Shown here piece by piece: positions 40,915 through 43,995 of a stretch of 43,995 nucleotides of DNA. The notes under the pieces were generated by a model that saw nothing but the letters and a program-made list of their open reading frames with translations, had not been told where the DNA came from and searched no databases. The DNA comes from Neisseria sicca 4320. Its GTDB lineage: Bacteria; Pseudomonadota; Gammaproteobacteria; Burkholderiales; Neisseriaceae. Each line of letters starts with the position of its first letter. Position 1 is the stretch's first letter. Location of the stretch: contig NZ_AEPF01000075.1 of the NCBI RefSeq assembly GCF_000193735.1, positions 1-43,995 of the forward strand, written 5' to 3'. The position numbers and the translations under genes were made by a program.

Positions 40915-40960
40915 ATGGCGTAATGTATGCTTTGTCAGCAAGGCAAGTTCTTAGAAATGA

Positions 40961-40992
40961 AAAAGCAGGCAGGGGGGCTTCTGCCTGCTTTT
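40961..40992 (-). terminator. Rho-independent terminator of accA
   Basis: AAAAGCAGGCAG (40961-40972) pairs with CTGCCTGCTTTT (40981-40992). On the minus strand the stem ends in a T run (TTTTTCATTTC), 16 bases after the accA stop. Confidence 0.88.
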
Positions 40993-41007
40993 CTACACAT
41001 TAACTGT

Positions 41008-41967
41008 TTACTTATCCGTAAACTTACCGTAAGCCATAATCCGGTCGAAACGGCGCGACAGCAAATCCGCCATCGGCATATTTTGCGCTTCGTACAACTC
41101 GGTTTCCAACACCGTTTTGACATTTTTCATGGTCGTTTCAAAGTCGCGGTGTGCGCCGCCCAAAGGCTCGCTGATCACGCTATCGATCAAATCCAATTCT
41201 TGCAGGCGTTTGGCGGTAATGCCCAAGGCTTGCGCGGCATCTGCCGCTTTTTCGGCGGTTTTCCACAGAATAGACGCGCAGCCTTCCGGAGAAATAACCG
41301 AGTAAGTCGAATATTGCAACATATTGACGTAATCGCCGACCGCAATCGCCAGCGCGCCGCCGGAACCGCCTTCGCCGATGATGGTACATAAAACCGGCAC
41401 ACGCAGGCGGGTCAATTCGTACAGGTTGCGTCCGATGGCTTCGGACTGACCGCGCTCTTCCGCGCCGATGCCCGGATACGCACCCGGCGTGTCGACAAAA
41501 GTCATCACGGGAATATTGAATTTCTCAGCAGTCTGCATCAGACGCAGTGCTTTGCGGTAGCCTTCAGGGCGCGGCATACCGAAATTGCGGCGGATTTTTT
41601 CTTTGGTGTCGCGGCCTTTTTGATGACCGATAACCATCACGCTTTGTCCGTTGAAGCGCGCCAGACCGCCGACGATGGCATAGTCGTCTGAATAATGGCG
41701 GTCGCCGTGCAACTCTTCAAAATCGGTGAAAATGGCTTGGATGTAATCTAAGGTGTAAGGACGTTGGGGATGGCGTGAAACCTGCGAAATCTGAGCGGGC
41801 GTCAGCTTGTTGAAAATCGATTTGGTCAAATCGTTGCTTTTCTTTCGCAATCTGGCGATTTCATCGGAAATATCGACGGCGGATTCGCCCTGCACAAAGC
41901 GCAACTCTTCGATTTTATTGGTTAATTCGGCGATGGGTTGTTCAAAATCCAAAAAAACTGGTTTCAT
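41008..41967 (-). CDS. accA: Acetyl-CoA carboxylase carboxyltransferase subunit alpha
   Basis: A 319-residue protein, the same length as in E. coli, that with AccD transfers the carboxyl group from biotin to acetyl-CoA in the first step of fatty acid synthesis. It begins MKPVFLDFEQPIAELTNKIEEL and has the conserved QKGRDTKEKIRRNFGMPRPEGYRKALRLM block, FVDTPGAYPGIGAEERGQ and GEGGSGGALAI. It stands alone with its own terminator. One DUS-like GTCGTCTGAA (41681) is in the coding sequence. Confidence 0.97.
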   Translation of the reverse strand: MKPVFLDFEQPIAELTNKIEELRFVQGESAVDISDEIARLRKKSNDLTKSIFNKLTPAQISQVSRHPQRPYTLDYIQAIFTDFEELHGDRHYSDDYAIVGGLARFNGQSVMVIGHQKGRDTKEKIRRNFGMPRPEGYRKALRLMQTAEKFNIPVMTFVDTPGAYPGIGAEERGQSEAIGRNLYELTRLRVPVLCTIIGEGGSGGALAIAVGDYVNMLQYSTYSVISPEGCASILWKTAEKAADAAQALGITAKRLQELDLIDSVISEPLGGAHRDFETTMKNVKTVLETELYEAQNMPMADLLSRRFDRIMAYGKFTDK

Positions 41968-42185
41968 AGGGTGAAGCTCTCGGTAGGGACGCTGCCGCTA
42001 TCATACGCCAATCAGGCATATTTGGCAGCATTTCTCATTGGGGATATGCCGCGCAAGACGGCAGATAATTGGGCGGATGCCTTTTCAGACGACCTTTTAC
42101 AACGATATAGTATATCTGCACTAAACAAATGAAGTGCCGTATCTTATGATAAACTTCCATTCAGTTCAATCATTTCAAACAGTCT

Positions 42186-42587
42186 ATGAAAAACGACCAC
42201 GACAATACGGCGATGCGGCTCGACAAATGGCTCTGGGCTGCGCGCTTTTTCAAGACCCGCGCGCTGGCTCAAAAACATATCGAATTGGGCAGGGTTCAGG
42301 TCAACGGCGCCAAAGTCAAAAACAGCAAAAACATCAGCGCGGGCGACACCATCGACCTGACGCTCAATTCGCTGCCTTACAAAATCAAAGTATTGGCACT
42401 CAACCACCAACGCCGCCCCGCGCCCGAAGCGCGCCGGCTTTACGAAGAAGACATGAAAACCGCCGCCGAACGCGAAGCGCAGAAACAGCTCGACCAAGCA
42501 AGCCGCATCAGCGCGGCGTACCCCGACGGCAGACCGACCAAACGCGACCGCCGCCAACTCGACCGCATGAAGCGCGACAGCTGGTAG
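42186..42587 (+). CDS. hslR: Ribosome-associated heat-shock protein Hsp15 (S4 domain)
   Basis: A 133-residue RNA-binding protein that binds 50S subunits carrying a stalled nascent chain. The S4 domain covers residues 9-70: MRLDKWLWAARFFKTRALAQKHIELGRVQVNGAKVK is the classical pattern. A long basic and acidic helix follows, ending PTKRDRRQLDRMKRDSW. It begins MKNDHDNTAMRLD. It is divergent from accA across a 218-base gap that holds one DUS (42083). Confidence 0.92.
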   Translation: MKNDHDNTAMRLDKWLWAARFFKTRALAQKHIELGRVQVNGAKVKNSKNISAGDTIDLTLNSLPYKIKVLALNHQRRPAPEARRLYEEDMKTAAEREAQKQLDQASRISAAYPDGRPTKRDRRQLDRMKRDSW

Positions 42588-42618
42588 GATTTGAAGTTCG
42601 TCTTGGTGGAATCACACT

Positions 42619-42663
42619 TTTCAGACGACCTGTATCGGAAAGATAGGTACAGGTCGTCTGAAA
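42619..42663. terminator. Inverted DUS pair downstream of hslR
   Basis: TTTCAGACGACCTGTA (42619-42634) pairs with TACAGGTCGTCTGAAA (42648-42663) around a 13-base loop. Confidence 0.8.
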
Positions 42664-42676
42664 TCTTATCCCAACC

Positions 42677-42705
42677 AAAACAGGCAGGTTTTCCCTGCCT
42701 GTTTT
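42677..42705. terminator. Rho-independent terminator between hslR and porin
   Basis: AAAACAGGCAGG (42677-42688) pairs with CCTGCCTGTTTT (42694-42705), with T/A runs on both sides, so it can work for both convergent genes. Confidence 0.85.
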
Positions 42706-42736
42706 TCAGTCTCTACAAAACCTTTGTCCAAATGGC

Positions 42737-43855
42737 TTAGAATTTGTATTCCACCTGACCGCGTAAAACGTTTACGTCTTGTTTAGTGGTACCGGCAGTC
42801 GGGGTAACTTGTTTACCCGCCAGGTAGAAGCCTGATACTTTCCAGTTTTTCCAAGGAATATAAGTTGCGCCGATTTGTACGCCTTGTACGTTTTTGCTGT
42901 AATCCTCGGCCGAAGATACACCCGAAAGTGCGCCGACTCTTCGGTAGTTCAGGAAGGCATCGTAGGAATTGCGGACTTTCCAGTCGGCGAGTTTGTAGCG
43001 GACTTCAGTGAACACGCCGTCGTTTTTGATTTTTTGTCCTGCGTCGTTATAAGCTTTGATGTTGGACTTGCTGACCGCCGCCATCCAACGCCAATCGTCG
43101 TTGAATTTAACATCCGTGCCGATTTCGCCGAAGACGGCATTTTTCTTCGTGCCGCGTACGTCTATGTCTTTCATGTAGCTGACGGTTGCACCGACGTTGA
43201 TGTTTTCGTTAACCGGCAGGCTGCTTTGAATGGCGGCAAAATGTTTGCGGCGGCCGCCTATGCCCCATGCGTTGTCGTTGAGGTTGCCGGTAAAGCGGCC
43301 TGAGTAGATTTTGGTGGGCAGGGTTTTGTTGTCAAAGAAGATTTCGCCGCCGGTTACTGCGGTATCCCAAACGCGGCCGTAGGAGGAGAATGCGCCGAAT
43401 TTACCTGCACGGGCTTTGATGCCTTCGGTAATCGTACCTTCGACGTAGAGTTTGTTTACCGGAACATCGTGGTCGCCGTTGAATTTACCGGTTTTCAAGT
43501 CGATGTTGGGTTCGATTTGGGTAACCAGTTTCCAGTCTTTGTAAAGCTTGGCGCGCAACCAGAATTCGGCGTTGAAATTGGTGTTGGAGGCTTCGGGTGT
43601 GGGATTGGTGCTGCTGTTGTTGGCATTGATGTCTTTAGTGTCGGCACGGACGCGGAATGAGCCGTTTACAGTCAGCAAATCGTTGAAAATACTGATTTTG
43701 TCTTCGTCTTTGCGGATGACGCTGCCTGAATTGACGTAATCACTTGTCGTCGCCAACGCGGCGGCATCGCGCTCAGCGTCGGCGGTTTCTGCAAATGCGA
43801 AAGATGATGCTGCCAAGGCAGCGCATACAACGGCAAAGTTTTTTTGGATGTTCAT
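42737..43855 (-). CDS. Outer-membrane beta-barrel porin-like protein
   Basis: A 372-residue outer-membrane protein with a signal peptide MNIQKNFAVVCAALAASSFAFA cut near residue 22. The rest alternates short polar and aromatic strands (AEFWLRAKLYKDWKLVTQIEPNIDL, YIPWKNWKVSGFYLAGK) and ends VEYKF, with the terminal Phe needed for insertion by the Bam machinery. It is not PorA or PorB; the pattern resembles putative porins of unknown substrate. The unusual N-terminal part of the mature protein (ETADAERDAAALATTSDY) precedes the first strand. ATG 43855 is chosen with CGGAGC upstream; an in-frame TTG at 43909 lies outside the signal peptide. No nearby gene hints at its substrate. Confidence 0.82.
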   Translation of the reverse strand: MNIQKNFAVVCAALAASSFAFAETADAERDAAALATTSDYVNSGSVIRKDEDKISIFNDLLTVNGSFRVRADTKDINANNSSTNPTPEASNTNFNAEFWLRAKLYKDWKLVTQIEPNIDLKTGKFNGDHDVPVNKLYVEGTITEGIKARAGKFGAFSSYGRVWDTAVTGGEIFFDNKTLPTKIYSGRFTGNLNDNAWGIGGRRKHFAAIQSSLPVNENINVGATVSYMKDIDVRGTKKNAVFGEIGTDVKFNDDWRWMAAVSKSNIKAYNDAGQKIKNDGVFTEVRYKLADWKVRNSYDAFLNYRRVGALSGVSSAEDYSKNVQGVQIGATYIPWKNWKVSGFYLAGKQVTPTAGTTKQDVNVLRGQVEYKF

Positions 43856-43924
43856 GCCAAGCTCCGATTGAGTAGTAAAAGGTATTTTTAATGAAAAATT
43901 CCCAATCAATATTTGTTAGGAATT

Positions 43925-43995
43925 TATAGTGGATTAACTTTAAATCAGGACAAGGCGACGAAGCCGCAGACAATACAGATAGTACGGCAAGGCTA
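43925..43995. repeat. Partial Correia element (CREE), cut by window end
   Basis: Begins TATAGTGGATTAACTTTAAA and continues through GGACAAGGCGACGAAGCCGC to GTACGGCAAGGCTA at the last base. The sequence after GTACGG follows the internally deleted (about 105-110 bp) CREE type rather than the full 156-bp type. Confidence 0.92.

Overview
The window looks like one contig from a commensal Neisseria. About sixty copies or near-copies of the 12-mer AGGTCGTCTGAA (reverse TTCAGACGACCT), counted by eye, lie between and inside the genes. This is the mucosa/sicca-type variant of the Neisseria DNA uptake sequence (DUS). Many sit as inverted pairs that form terminators. One complete 156-bp Correia element (CREE) is present, and the window begins and ends inside further CREEs, as expected of a draft contig broken at repeats. 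Species cannot be fixed from sequence alone. No rRNA, tRNA, CRISPR array or insertion sequence was seen.

Layout. 1-4000: a BCCT transporter, a 42-residue one-helix membrane protein and a carnitine/choline acyltransferase-family enzyme in one tight transcription unit. 4000-7500: nnrE (opposite strand) and feoA-feoB plus a 42-residue Cys-rich FeoB-associated peptide. 7500-10700: a single-chain MmeI-like restriction-modification enzyme followed by the full CREE. 10700-14900: mpl, an O-methyltransferase, a two-domain ThiP-like permease and a small membrane protein. 15000-17000: an AT-rich PD-(D/E)XK nuclease gene bracketed by DUSs, then nnrD broken by a one-base frameshift. 17100-20000: cytochrome b561, an MlaC-like periplasmic protein, a DUF1841 protein and radC. 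20300-25000: the polyamine importer genes potG-potH-potI and a PuuB-like amine oxidase. 25100-31100: a lipoprotein, then class Ia ribonucleotide reductase (nrdA, nrdB, YfaE-type ferredoxin) with an Abi-type gene between nrdA and nrdB and two NrdR boxes upstream. 31400-35700: the isc iron-sulfur operon (iscR, iscS, a 42-residue acidic peptide, iscU, an HhH protein, iscA, hscB) with an IscR site, plus arfA. 36000-44000: lldD, a TrmH-family methyltransferase, rpoE-rseA, tilS, accA, hslR and an outer-membrane porin.

The iron and redox genes are linked in theme: Feo brings in ferrous iron, Isc builds clusters, YfaE maintains the NrdB cofactor and NrdA/B makes deoxynucleotides. The most striking observation is that the 42-residue peptide between iscS and iscU ends in DDGCEGGACKI, almost identical to the redox-active C-terminal tail of NrdA in this same window (DDGCAGGACKI), but written with different codons. 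Other points of interest are the Abi-type gene splitting nrdA from nrdB, the transporter/micropeptide/acyltransferase unit, the terminator inside the arfA reading frame, a 179-bp tandem duplication in the isc operon, and several proteins whose last codons are supplied by a DUS.
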